64,000 bases of DNA from Copromyces sp. CBS 386.78. Its lineage: Eukaryota; Ascomycota; Sordariomycetes; Sordariales; Sordariaceae. Below the pieces are notes generated by a model that searched no databases, was not told the origin of the DNA, and saw nothing but the letters and a program-made list of their open reading frames with translations. The translations under genes and the position numbers were made by a program. The stretch covers positions 558,001-622,000 of the forward strand of contig MU839081.1 in NCBI GenBank assembly GCA_030685235.1. Direction: 5' to 3'. Below, piece by piece: positions 55,129 through 64,000 of this stretch (its first letter is position 1; every line of letters starts with the position of its first letter).

Positions 55129-55548
55129 ATTGTGTGTGATGAAGATGGGGAGAAAAAGATGATGGAAATATGGGAATTGAAAGGTGACGGACGATCTAAA
55201 AGTTTAAAGTGGGGCTATTTAAAGGCCGCGGGGTGTTGTCGCTGGAAACGGCAAAATGGCCCCTCTGTTTTAATGGTGCATTTGGGCGGTCTGTGCTGTG
55301 GGAGGTGCTACAATGACACTGGACCCCCGTAGTCGCGTCCCCCATGCTTCTCTTTTAATTGAGGCGCGTCTCCCCAATGACACGCGGCCAGCATCTTCTT
55401 TCCGCAAAAAGCCCCAGGTGTCACCATTGCAAGCTCAGCCCTCCAACTGCTCTTTTCTGCGGAATTTGTGCCGGTAAGCAAGAGGGAGGCGTCAATTCCT
55501 GTACTACCTCATCATCGGACGAGAAATCCATAAGATATCTTGGCCAAA
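55129..55548. promoter_or_regulatory. Shared divergent promoter region, TRM10 / MSH2
   Basis: 420 bp between the two start codons of divergently transcribed genes. ACACGCGGCC at about 55380 includes a CGCG core, but no motif can be assigned with confidence. Confidence 0.4.
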
Positions 55549-58410
55549 ATGTCCTCCAGACCAGAGCTCAAGGTTCGTCAACAGCTCCAATCGAACGACA
55601 ATTGTCGACAGCTAGCTAACCATGTAACTCCCCATTGGTAGGTCGACGACGAACATGGCTTCATCCGCTTCTACAAGTCCCTGCCACAACTTGGCGGAGA
55701 GGCCATAAGGATATTCGACAGAGGCGACTGGTACACAGCACACGGTGACGATGCCACCTTTATTGCCCGAACTGTCTACAAGACAACATCAGTCATCCGC
55801 CAGCTTGGCCGAAACGACCATACCGGCCTTCCATCGGTTACTATGACCGTCACCGTCTTCCGACAATTCCTCCGTGAAGCCCTGTTCAAGCTAGGGAAAC
55901 GAATCGAGATCTGGGCCAGCCCCAGCGGCCGCATGAACTGGAAGATCGTCAAGCAAGCTTCCCCGGGAAACCTACAGGACGTGGAGGATGAACTAGGTGG
56001 CCAGTTCGAGGGAGCCCCCGTCATCTTGGCGGTCAAAATTTCGGCCAAGGCTTCGGAGGCCAGGACAGTGGGTGTCTGCTTTGCCGATGCCAGTGTACGA
56101 GAACTGGGAGTTAGCGAGTTCCTCGACAACGATCTCTACTCCAACTTCGAAGCTTTGCTCATTCAGCTTGGCGTTAAGGAGTGTATCGTCACACAAGACA
56201 AGGGCGAGAAGGAAAAGGACCCAGAGTTGGCCAAGCTGAGGCAGATCATCGATAACTGTGGTGTTGCCATATCGGAAAGGCCTGCAGGCGAGTTCGGCAC
56301 CAAGGACATTGAGCAAGATCTGTCACGGTTGTTGAAGGATGAGCGTGCCGCCACCCTGCTGCCACAAACCGACTTGAAGCTCGCCATGGGATCTGCGGCG
56401 GCCCTGATCAAGTACCTAGGAGTACTGCACGATCCCTCCAATTTTGGCCAGTATCAACTGTACCAACACGACCTCGCCCAGTTCATGAAGCTGGATGCGG
56501 CAGCATTGAAGGCCCTCAACCTCATGCCTGGTGCTAGGGACGGAGCAAAGAACATGAGTCTCTATGGATTGTTGAACCACTGCAAGACTCCGGTGGGAAG
56601 CAGGCTGCTTTCACAATGGCTCAAGCAGCCCTTGATGAAGGCGGAGGAGATTGAGAAGCGCCAGCAACTGGTTGAGGCCTTCGCCAATGACACCGAGCTA
56701 CGGCAGACAATGCAGGAAGAACACCTTAGGTCTATCCCTGACTTGTACCGGCTGTCTAAGCGGTTCCAGCGTGGCAAGGCAACACTAGAGGATGTCGTGA
56801 GGGCATACCAAGTAGTCATTCGCCTACCAGGCTTTATTGGAACCCTCGAAGGCGTGATGGATGAAGCTTACCGCGACCCTCTTGATGAGGTCTACACCAA
56901 CAAGCTCCGCGAGCTCTCAGACAGTCTCGTCAAGTTGCAGGAAATGGTCGAGACCACGGTTGATCTTGACGCCCTCGACAACCATGAGTTCATCATTAAG
57001 CCCGAGTTCGATGATAGCCTTCGCATCATCCGCAAGAAGCTGGACCGGCTTCGCACCGACATGGACAACGAGTTCGCCGAAGCCGCCGACGATCTCGGCC
57101 AGGAGCGTGAGAAGAAGATCTTCCTTGAGAACCACAAGGTCCACGGCTGGTGTATGCGTCTTACTCGCACCGAAGCTGGCTGCATCCGCAACAACTCGCG
57201 CTACCTCGAGTGCTCAACTCAGAAGAACGGTGTCTACTTCACCACCAAGACTCTCCAAGCCTTCCGTCGCGAGTTCGACCAGCTCTCTCAGAACTACAAC
57301 CGCACCCAAAGCAGTCTCGTCAACGAAGTGGTCGGCGTCGCTTCCTCCTACTGCCCCGTTCTCGAGCGTCTCGCTGCCGTTCTCGCCCACCTGGACGTCA
57401 TCGTCTCCTTTGCGCACTGCTCCGTCCATGCTCCCACCTCCTACGTCCGGCCCAAGATCCACCCCCGCGGCACCGGCCGCACCGTCCTCACCGAAGCGCG
57501 CCACCCGTGCATGGAAGTCCAAGACGACGTGACCTTCATCACCAACGACGTGACCCTCTCGCGCGAGGACTCGTCCTTCCTCATCATCACCGGCCCCAAC
57601 ATGGGCGGCAAGTCGACATACATCCGCCAAATCGGCGTAATCGCGCTCATGGCGCAAATCGGCTGCTTCGTGCCCTGCTCATCAGCAGAACTAACCATCT
57701 TCGACAGCATTCTCGCGCGCGTCGGCGCGTCCGACTCGCAGCTCAAGGGCGTGTCGACCTTTATGGCTGAGATGCTGGAGACGGCCAACATCCTCAAGTC
57801 GGCCACGGCCGAGAGCCTGATCATCATCGATGAGCTCGGGCGCGGCACGTCGACGTACGACGGGTTTGGCCTCGCGTGGGCCATCTCCGAGCACATCGTC
57901 AAAGAAATCGGCTGCTTTGCGTTGTTTGCGACGCACTTCCACGAGCTGACCGCGCTGGCGGACCAGTACCCTAATGTCAAGAACTTGCACGTTACGGCGC
58001 ACATCAGTGGCACTGACACGGATGAGGAAATGGAGAAAAAGAAGCGCGAGGTAACGCTCCTCTACAAAGTCTCACCGGGAGTCTGCGACCAGAGCTTCGG
58101 CATCCACGTCGCCGAGTTGGTCCGGTTCCCGGACAAGGTGGTGCGCATGGCCAAGCGCAAGGCGGACGAGCTGGAGGACTTTACCAGCAAGCATGACGAG
58201 GAGAACGGAGGTGGGCTGGGTGTCCAGTACAGCAAACAGGATGTGGAAGAGGGCAGCGCGCTGTTGAAAGACGTGCTGGTCAAATGGAAGGATGAGGTTA
58301 AGAGCGGGCAGATGAGTAAGGAGGAGATGGTGGGGCGGTTGAGGGAGTTGGTGCAGAAGGATGAAAGGTTGGTGGGGAATCCGTTTTTTAAGAGTGTTCA
58401 GGCTTTGTGA
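55549..58410 (+). CDS. msh2: DNA mismatch repair protein MSH2
   Basis: Two exons: a 24-bp first exon 55549-55572 (MSSRPELK) and 55642-58410, with a 69-bp intron that has a weak GTTCGT donor, GCTAACC branch point and GTAG acceptor; 930 aa. The join gives MSSRPELKVDDEHGFIRFYKSLP, the normal MSH2 start. MutS domain order is complete: mismatch-binding-like domain I (1-130), connector, lever/clamp core (300-620), and ATPase with TGPNMGGKSTYIRQ at about 658, the DE of Walker B in IIIDELGRGTSTYDGFG, and ATHFHELTALADQYPNV. It ends in the helix-turn-helix dimerisation segment. It forms heterodimers with MSH6 and MSH3 to recognise mismatches. Length is as usual (930-960). Confidence 0.96.
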
Positions 58411-59150
58411 GGGTGGCTCACGCTCCGCTCACCAGTATTCGGTGATGGTGAATAGTTAAGTTTATGGGGGATTGTTTTCAAAAGGCCAGAGGGAGGATAT
58501 GGAATGTAAGCATGGCTATGGGCGGTGTATGGCGTACTGGGACTAGCTGGGCTATGGCAGGCTAAACTAATGCTTATGCCCGCTCTGGCGTTTATTTGTT
58601 TTTCAAAATCATACGGGGATTATCTGATAATGAAAGCCAAGGCAGAAAAGGCGCTCGGAGAGCGAGTTATACGATACAATACAGGTCACGGATCGAAACA
58701 TGTGAGCAAAGACAGAGAAGAGATGAATGGCACTTGACGATCAGTTAGATCTATACACTGGAAGTAGCAAAGAAGGAATGTCCCAGCTTTGGGAGTGTCC
58801 CAGGCCCAGATCTAATCATATCCGAATATCTGATCGAAATCAGCTGCACAGCCCGAAGATATTTTGAAGGTGCGGGTGGCCTGGACCGGCTTCTTCTTAC
58901 CTCTCTACCAAGGGCAGACGAGCCACCGGTAGTCCACCTATCAACACCCTGAGGGCTCCTATCTTCTTCTTTAGAGACAGATAAGGTAGCTAGACGGACC
59001 GTTCGCCGATCCGTCGTCCCTTCAGATTTCGGGTCCAGCATCAACCAGTTTGCAAAGGTAGCCTGGCCATCCACGGTACCATTTCAAGACACTAGAAACC
59101 CTGCTGCTTATTGTAGATCTTATAACCCTGAAATAGCATCCTCTTCCACC
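58411..59150. other. Intergenic region between convergent MSH2 and ILM1-like gene
   Basis: 740 bp; only short frames without ATG or domain. Contains the 3' flanks of both genes. Confidence 0.5.
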
Positions 59151-59833
59151 TCAAAGCCTCTCCTTCTCCCTCCTCTGCGCCGCCCTTTTCAAAATATCCC
59201 TTTTCTCGTCGTTCAACGACATCAGCGCCCAGAACCAGCTAAAAGTCTCGACAAACATGAAGGTGAAAAACACGCGGTTCTTGAGCGCATCGCCTCCCCA
59301 GCCCCAGTCTCCGGCCGCCTCTTTCACGCCAAAGTTGTACGCCGGCGTGGCCGGATGGTTAAGCTTGACGTCCTGGTTGTAGAGGGGCGAAGAGGCCGAG
59401 AAGAAGAAGCTATAAAGCGTCAAGAAGAAGCTGAAAGTAAGGCGGAGGGGGACTTGAGAACCCCAGTGGTGAAGCATGGCAATCTCTTCGGGCATGGAAA
59501 GAGACACCAGGTCGGTGAGGCCCCAGAGGCCGAGCACGATGCCTAGGAAGGCGGTGGCGGGGGATTGAGTCTCGAAGTGGGCGGAGTGAGGCTGTGGAAG
59601 ACGGTATTCGTTAGGACCATAATGGTTGGTACTTGAGGTATGCTTCAGGTGGGGTTGTAGATGGACGTGGGAAGGGGGAAGTGTGGAAAACGTACCAGGC
59701 CCATAGCCTCCCCCAATAGCCAGACCACGCCCTGGTCGGCAATGGTGGCAGGACGGGTGATGAAGAAGAAGGCGAGAGTGATGTGGAAGAGGGAGATGGA
59801 GGTTAAGATCGTTTTGGCGGATATGAGCCCCAT
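59151..59833 (-). CDS. ILM1-like membrane protein (increased loss of mitochondrial DNA family)
   Basis: Two exons: 59833-59696 and 59591-59151 (104-bp intron, GTACGT donor, CCTAACG branch, CCACAG acceptor); 192 aa. It has four hydrophobic segments: KTILTSISLFHITLAFFF (about 7-24), FLGIVLGLWGLTDLVSL (about 60), a Phe-rich LRLTFSFFLTLYSFFF (about 95), and VFFTFMFVETFSWFWALMSL (about 155). A short basic tail ends RREKERL. This matches the fungal ILM1 family, small ER membrane proteins whose yeast founder affects mitochondrial DNA maintenance; the molecular role is not known. It is divergent from the CDC43-like gene, 613 bp apart. Confidence 0.8.
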
Positions 59834-60446
59834 TGTGACGGATGCCCGGGTTGTCGCTGTTTCGCGACAGAGTCGATGGTATGGGCTGCGGTAAAGGGGC
59901 GCTGGATGATGTGCAGAAGATGTGCTCTCTTGTGATGTGATGGAGGTCCGTTAATAAGAGGTGAGGTGTTTGTGTTTCGTGCGCCGTAAGACTTTTGTAT
60001 TCCTTTTCGAAACTGTGTCAAGGATAACTTTCAAGAACCAATTGAATGGCATACGATGCTGGAACATTCGGAAACTCATATGGCAAGAGCGGATGTAGTG
60101 TAGAATAGACAGCTATTTTAAGCATATACTACCCTAACCCTCTCTCAACAACTGCCACATTGACAGCTCTTTGGCCCATGCCATTTCCACACCTTGAATC
60201 CTTGATGGCCTGGTGGGGTACAGCTGTTATCGACGGGAAGCAGACTGGAACTGTTGACCTCATTCAGGGGGGCCAACGGGATTCATGAAAACAATATTGA
60301 ACAACGTCACCCTCACTCTCTTCTTTTCATCTTTACACTCACACATGAGAGTACTTGGGAATTGTATAACGTACCTAGTAATCGTACCCTCTTCTATCTA
60401 ATATTAATTGGAGTAGTCATCCGGGTTTACGTCTCACACTCACACC
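59834..60446. promoter_or_regulatory. Shared divergent promoter region, ILM1-like / CDC43
   Basis: 613 bp between the two start codons. A polypyrimidine CT stretch precedes the CDC43 start. No specific site assigned. Confidence 0.4.
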
Positions 60447-62086
60447 ATGTCCATCCTCGACGGCGACGGCTGCGACCAGCCGACCAAGTTGGAAGAGCCC
60501 TACCTCGACGTCCACCGACATCTCCGATACTGGAAGATGTGCATCCGAGCCCCCCTACCTCACGTTTATTTGTCTAACGAATCTAACCGTCTGGCCCTGG
60601 CTTACTTCATCGTCAACTCCATCACCCTCCTGACCCCGCCCCCGTCAGAACGAACGGCCGAGACGCCGGAACCGCTTATCAGCCGTGAGGACAAGAAGCT
60701 TATGAGGAAATGGGTTCTTCACCACCAACATCCCACCGGCGGGTTTTGCGGCACTTCATCTCTTGTCTTCCCGCTTAACAGCTACGATACATATAATTTC
60801 GACACCAAAACTTCTGATGAGCCAGACCATGCCGGCTTGGCCAACATCACCTCCACGCTGTTCGCCTTGCAACTACTTGCCCTGTTGGCGGACGAGGAGG
60901 ACGAAACGGCGGCGGAGAACGTATTCGAGGGCGTGAACCGGACGGGGACGCTGCGCTGGCTGAAGAGTCTCCAGCGCGAGGATGGAAGTTTCGGCGAGGC
61001 TCTCAGCGATTTACCAGGCCACGGGCGGTTCATCGCTGGCGGGTATGATATGCGGTACTGCTACATTGCTACGGCTATCAGGTGGATTCTGCGAGGGGAT
61101 GTGGAAGAGGGAAGCCCAGGGTGGGTTGAGGATTTTGATACCGAGGCTTTGGCGAGGTATATTTTGAATAGTCAGGTATGTTTCACTTCATCTCACTTCA
61201 CTTCACTTCCCCGTGTTTAAAGGTTTCGGTGTCACTAACATAACTTCCAACTCAGACATACGACCGTGGCTTCGCCGGTAACTCTCAAGATGAAGCCCAC
61301 GCCGGTTACGCTTACTGCGCCATAGCAGCTCTCACCCTTTTGGACCGCCCTCTCACATCTACATCCACGCCCTCCCGATCTTCCCTTTTGCACTCCTCAA
61401 TCCGCGACCTCCCGGGTCTGATCCACTGGCTCGCCTCCCGCCCCTTCGTCTACCTCGAACCACCCCCTCCCCCCTCCGACTCAGACACCTACATCTACCA
61501 AGAAGACGACCTCGACGACCCCAACTTTTTGCTGCCCCCGACCCCCGCCGACCTCCTCTGCTTTCTTTCTCAAACCGCCGAACAAAAGGGCCACGACAAA
61601 ATCCACGTAGCCTTTAACGGCCGCACAAACAAAGTAGCAGACACTTGTTACTTTTGGTGGGTAGGCGGCGCCTTGGCCAACCTGGGCCAGTTACACAACG
61701 ACGACAGCGACTCGGGGGCTGCGCCCCTGGTGGACAGAGAAGCCGCCAGAAGGTTTCTGCTGGAGAAGATGCAGCACCGCATTGGCGGGTTCGGGAAAAG
61801 CCCCGGGAGTCCGCCGGATTTGTATCATGGCTTTTTTGGGCTGGCGGTTTTGGGGCTGTTGGACCACAAGGGGGAAAAGGGGAAGGTGAGACGGTTTGAT
61901 GCGGGTTTGGCGGTGCCGAAGGAGACGGTGGGGGTTATTGAGCGGGCGAGGAGGAAGTTGGTTGAGGGTGAGAGTGGGAAGGTTGATGAGAAGCAGACGG
62001 GAAGGGGGAAGGAGGCGGTTGAGTTGGGACTGGAGTTGAGGGGGGGTGGGGAGAGACCGAAGTGGCTTGGAGCGTGTGGGTATTGA
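60447..62086 (+). CDS. cdc43: Protein geranylgeranyltransferase type I, beta subunit
   Basis: Two exons: 60447-61175 and 61256-62086 (80-bp intron, GTATGT...CTCAG, phase 0); 519 aa. An alpha-alpha barrel of prenyltransferase repeats: GGFCGTSS, DGSFGEAL with GGYDMRYCYIATAI, GFAGNSQDEAHAGYAYCAIA, and NGRTNKVADTCYFWWVGG. The zinc ligands are seen as Asp (NSQDEAH), the Cys of YCA, and the His of PDLYHGFFG near the end. The enzyme with the RAM2-type alpha subunit attaches geranylgeranyl to CaaL proteins such as Rho1 and Cdc42, and so acts upstream of the cell-wall-integrity kinases. A Pro/Ser/Asp-rich loop (about 290-345) and a Gly-rich C-terminal segment are insertions compared with yeast (376 aa). 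Confidence 0.93.
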
Positions 62087-62329
62087 GGTTGGTGGATAAT
62101 GATCATGGTTGAACGTGAGTTGCTTGTGGAAGTAGAGACTGTAGCGAGCATCTGGTACCGAAAGCATTTGCTGGTGGAATGGGCTTTAAGACTTGTACTT
62201 ACGTACCCCAGAGCGACTGGCGTGCCATTATCAAATAAAAATCAATAATCAAGACAACTTCTCATTCGCTTGCTCCCATATCCAAGATTCTGCATGACCC
62301 ATATCTCATCAAAATTAATCAAAACCCAT

Positions 62330-63685
62330 TCAAGCAGCAAGCGCATGCTTGATAAGCGTCTTATACCCCTCCACCGCCGTCTCCAAATCACCAACCTTCA
62401 GTCCCTCATCATCACCATGCGCCACCAAGATGCTTCCAGGCCCATACAAATAACTGACATGATCACTGTCAAAGTTGGGCACATCCGTGCCATAGCTAGC
62501 GACCATGGTCTCAAACCCGTCCACATCGCAATAACACTCCACGGGGCCATACCCGCCCGTCCACTCCATCGTGAACGCCTCTTGGTCGACCTCCTTCAAG
62601 ATCTTGTCCACCGCCTCCCGCACAATATCCGCGCCCGTTGACTGGTTGCCCGCCGCCACCCGAATCGCCAGCTTCGCCTGCGCCTCCTTGGGAATCACGT
62701 TCGCCGCCACGCCGCCTGAAATGGTGCCGATGTTCACCGTTGTGTTGCCGTAGCGGTCGGAGCTGCCTAGGTCTGCATCGATGATCTTGGCGAGCGCCTT
62801 TACCAGTATTTCCGTAGCGCTCTTGAACAGCCACGGGTAGCCCGAGTGGCCGGCGATTCCCTGCGCCTTGAGCATACCGCCCGTGTGGCCCTTGTGGCCG
62901 CAGCTGAGCTTGTTCTCTGTTGGTTCGCCGTAGATAGCTGCCTTGAAATGGGGAAGCTCCAACTCCTTCTTGCTCTTTTCTTTGTCGGCGTCGTTGTAAG
63001 CGGTGGAAAACGCCTTCATCCCATCGCCGCTGATCTCCTCGCCTACGACGAAGAGGAGCATCAGATCGGCTGGATCGACCTCTTTGGCGCGGATGAGCTC
63101 CTCGACCGCGACAATCTGCGCGGCCACGCTGGCTTTGGCGTCGACGGAGCCGCGCCCGCTGATGAAGGTGTCGGATGTGACCTCGTCTGACTCGGGGGTG
63201 CTGATGTGGTAGGGGATAAAAGGCGGGACGACGTCGATGTGCGAGGTTACCAGCACGCGCGGGCTGGAAAGGTTGTGCGAGCTGGGCCAGGCGAGCACGT
63301 TGAAGCGGCCTTGGGAGTGATCATCGTCGTCATTCTGAGAAGAGTCGGAGCTTTCGAGGAATTGGGCCTTGGCTACGTAGCCCAGGTTGTTGCGGAGGTA
63401 GTCGAGGAGGAACTTGCCGACTTCTTGCTCGGTGCGAGAGATGGAGGGGATTTCGATTAGGGATTTGTGGAGGGAGAGAAGGTTCTTGCGGTAGGATGGC
63501 GCATCTTCTTTGTTGGTAGTGGATGATAAGGTAGAGATCTGGAGGGGAGAGATGGACAAGGAGGAGGAGGAGGAGGCATCGCCGATGAGTGGGTGTTGGT
63601 GGTGGTTGTTGTCAATGACGAAGGCGGAGCTGGGGGAGAGAAGGGTGGTCCCCCAGAGGAGGAGAAGGTTGCATGTTGCTTTCAT
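62330..63685 (-). CDS. Secreted M20 family zinc metallopeptidase
   Basis: Single exon, 451 aa from ATG 63685. This start gives a clean signal peptide (MKATCNLLLLWGTTLLSPSSAF); an ATG 27 codons upstream does not. The M20/M28-type di-zinc peptidase fold is marked by VLVTSHIDVVPPF (His, Asp), SGRGSVDAKASVAAQ (bridging Asp), FVVGEEISGDG (Glu-Glu), IYGEPTEN and a late His in LVAHGDDEGLK. The dimerisation domain sits between (KGHTGGMLKAQGIAGHSGYP...IGTISGGVAANVIP). Fungal relatives of this carboxypeptidase S/acetylornithine deacetylase-like group are secreted or vacuolar and trim peptides or acyl-amino acids. Substrate is not predictable. It is convergent with CDC43 (243 bp). Confidence 0.9.
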   Translation of the reverse strand: MKATCNLLLLWGTTLLSPSSAFVIDNNHHQHPLIGDASSSSSLSISPLQISTLSSTTNKEDAPSYRKNLLSLHKSLIEIPSISRTEQEVGKFLLDYLRNNLGYVAKAQFLESSDSSQNDDDDHSQGRFNVLAWPSSHNLSSPRVLVTSHIDVVPPFIPYHISTPESDEVTSDTFISGRGSVDAKASVAAQIVAVEELIRAKEVDPADLMLLFVVGEEISGDGMKAFSTAYNDADKEKSKKELELPHFKAAIYGEPTENKLSCGHKGHTGGMLKAQGIAGHSGYPWLFKSATEILVKALAKIIDADLGSSDRYGNTTVNIGTISGGVAANVIPKEAQAKLAIRVAAGNQSTGADIVREAVDKILKEVDQEAFTMEWTGGYGPVECYCDVDGFETMVASYGTDVPNFDSDHVSYLYGPGSILVAHGDDEGLKVGDLETAVEGYKTLIKHALAA

Positions 63686-64000
63686 TCTGCGGGTATTTCC
63701 CTTGTGGTGTTCCAAGGGAAGGAAGAGGGAATGAAGAAGCAAACTTGTAGTTGTTTGGAATTCCAAGTTTTAACATGAAGTAAATATTTCCATCTCGAGT
63801 CGTAAGAGTTGTGACCGCAATTGCGAATGTCGAACCCCACACCGGCCGGGTCCGCATGCGGTAGCGGCCTAGAGGTAGCGGGAGCTGGAGAGGTCCACTG
63901 TTTGGAGAATCCCCAATCGCCCACCCCTGCGTGGCCCTGCCAAGACATGGGAGTGGGGACTGTAAGTAAACAAACATCTCCAGGTGACGACGATGCTTGA
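63686..64000. other. Promoter/leader of the M20 peptidase gene, window end
   Basis: 315 bp upstream of the peptidase start to the window edge. No gene seen. Confidence 0.5.

Noticed and set aside
1..64000. tRNA, 5S rRNA and CRISPR arrays
   Set aside because: I scanned intergenic DNA for B-box-like GGTTCGANNCC and for the Neurospora 5S start and found no convincing match outside coding genes; no spaced identical repeats of CRISPR form were seen. A covariance-model search would be decisive.

Overview
The window reads as a piece of a filamentous ascomycete nuclear genome, most like Neurospora or a close Sordariales relative. The reasons are compact genes with short introns (54-104 bp, GTATGT/GTGAGT donors, CTAAC-type branch points, CAG/TAG acceptors), a MIK-1/BCK1-type MAPKKK, an AA9 cellulose monooxygenase, and a 12.3-kb AT-rich block with the signature of repeat-induced point mutation (RIP): massive C-to-T/G-to-A change, stop-riddled reading frames, depletion of CpA/TpG and excess TpA. 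The species call is an inference; no database was searched.

Left arm (1-13.86 kb): a small Cys-containing secreted or membrane-anchored protein (minus), a RING-finger protein (minus, two exons) divergent from a Sld2/DRC1-like replication initiation factor (plus), an AA9 LPMO with a CBM1 (minus, three exons), an unrecognised acidic repeat protein with about eight copies of a SLAEELADAT-type motif, and a 169-bp MITE-like inverted repeat.

Transposon nest (13.86-26.15 kb): a perfect 34-bp inverted repeat (TA plus a 32-bp terminal inverted repeat) bounds the whole AT-rich block. Inside are a minus-strand relic of a pogo/Tigger-type DDE transposase, a plus-strand relic with a heptapeptide repeat, tandem arrays, a complete but RIP-killed 7.8-kb Ty3/Gypsy chromovirus-like element (two 357-bp LTRs, 5-bp target duplication, gag zinc-knuckle, PR-RT-RH-IN and chromodomain-like relics), and a 399-bp inverted-repeat element. 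The outer terminal repeat resembles that of the small element about 0.9 kb to its left. This suggests one TA-targeting DNA transposon family with a large nested member and a short non-autonomous member.

Right arm (26.15-64 kb): ordinary dense housekeeping euchromatin. In order: an ACS-family MFS transporter; GRC3 polynucleotide kinase (minus) divergent from RNA polymerase I subunit RPA34 (plus), both ribosome-production genes; a long GH47 alpha-1,2-mannosidase; the MIK-1/BCK1 MAPKKK of the cell-wall-integrity pathway; a GH5 steryl-glucosidase (EGH1/EGCrP2 type) divergent from DNA primase small subunit PRI1; TRM10 tRNA methyltransferase divergent from mismatch-repair MSH2; ILM1-like membrane protein divergent from geranylgeranyltransferase-I beta subunit (CDC43); and a secreted M20 metallopeptidase. 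Genes are mostly in alternating divergent/convergent pairs with 0.24-0.8 kb between them. I found no tRNA, 5S rRNA or CRISPR.
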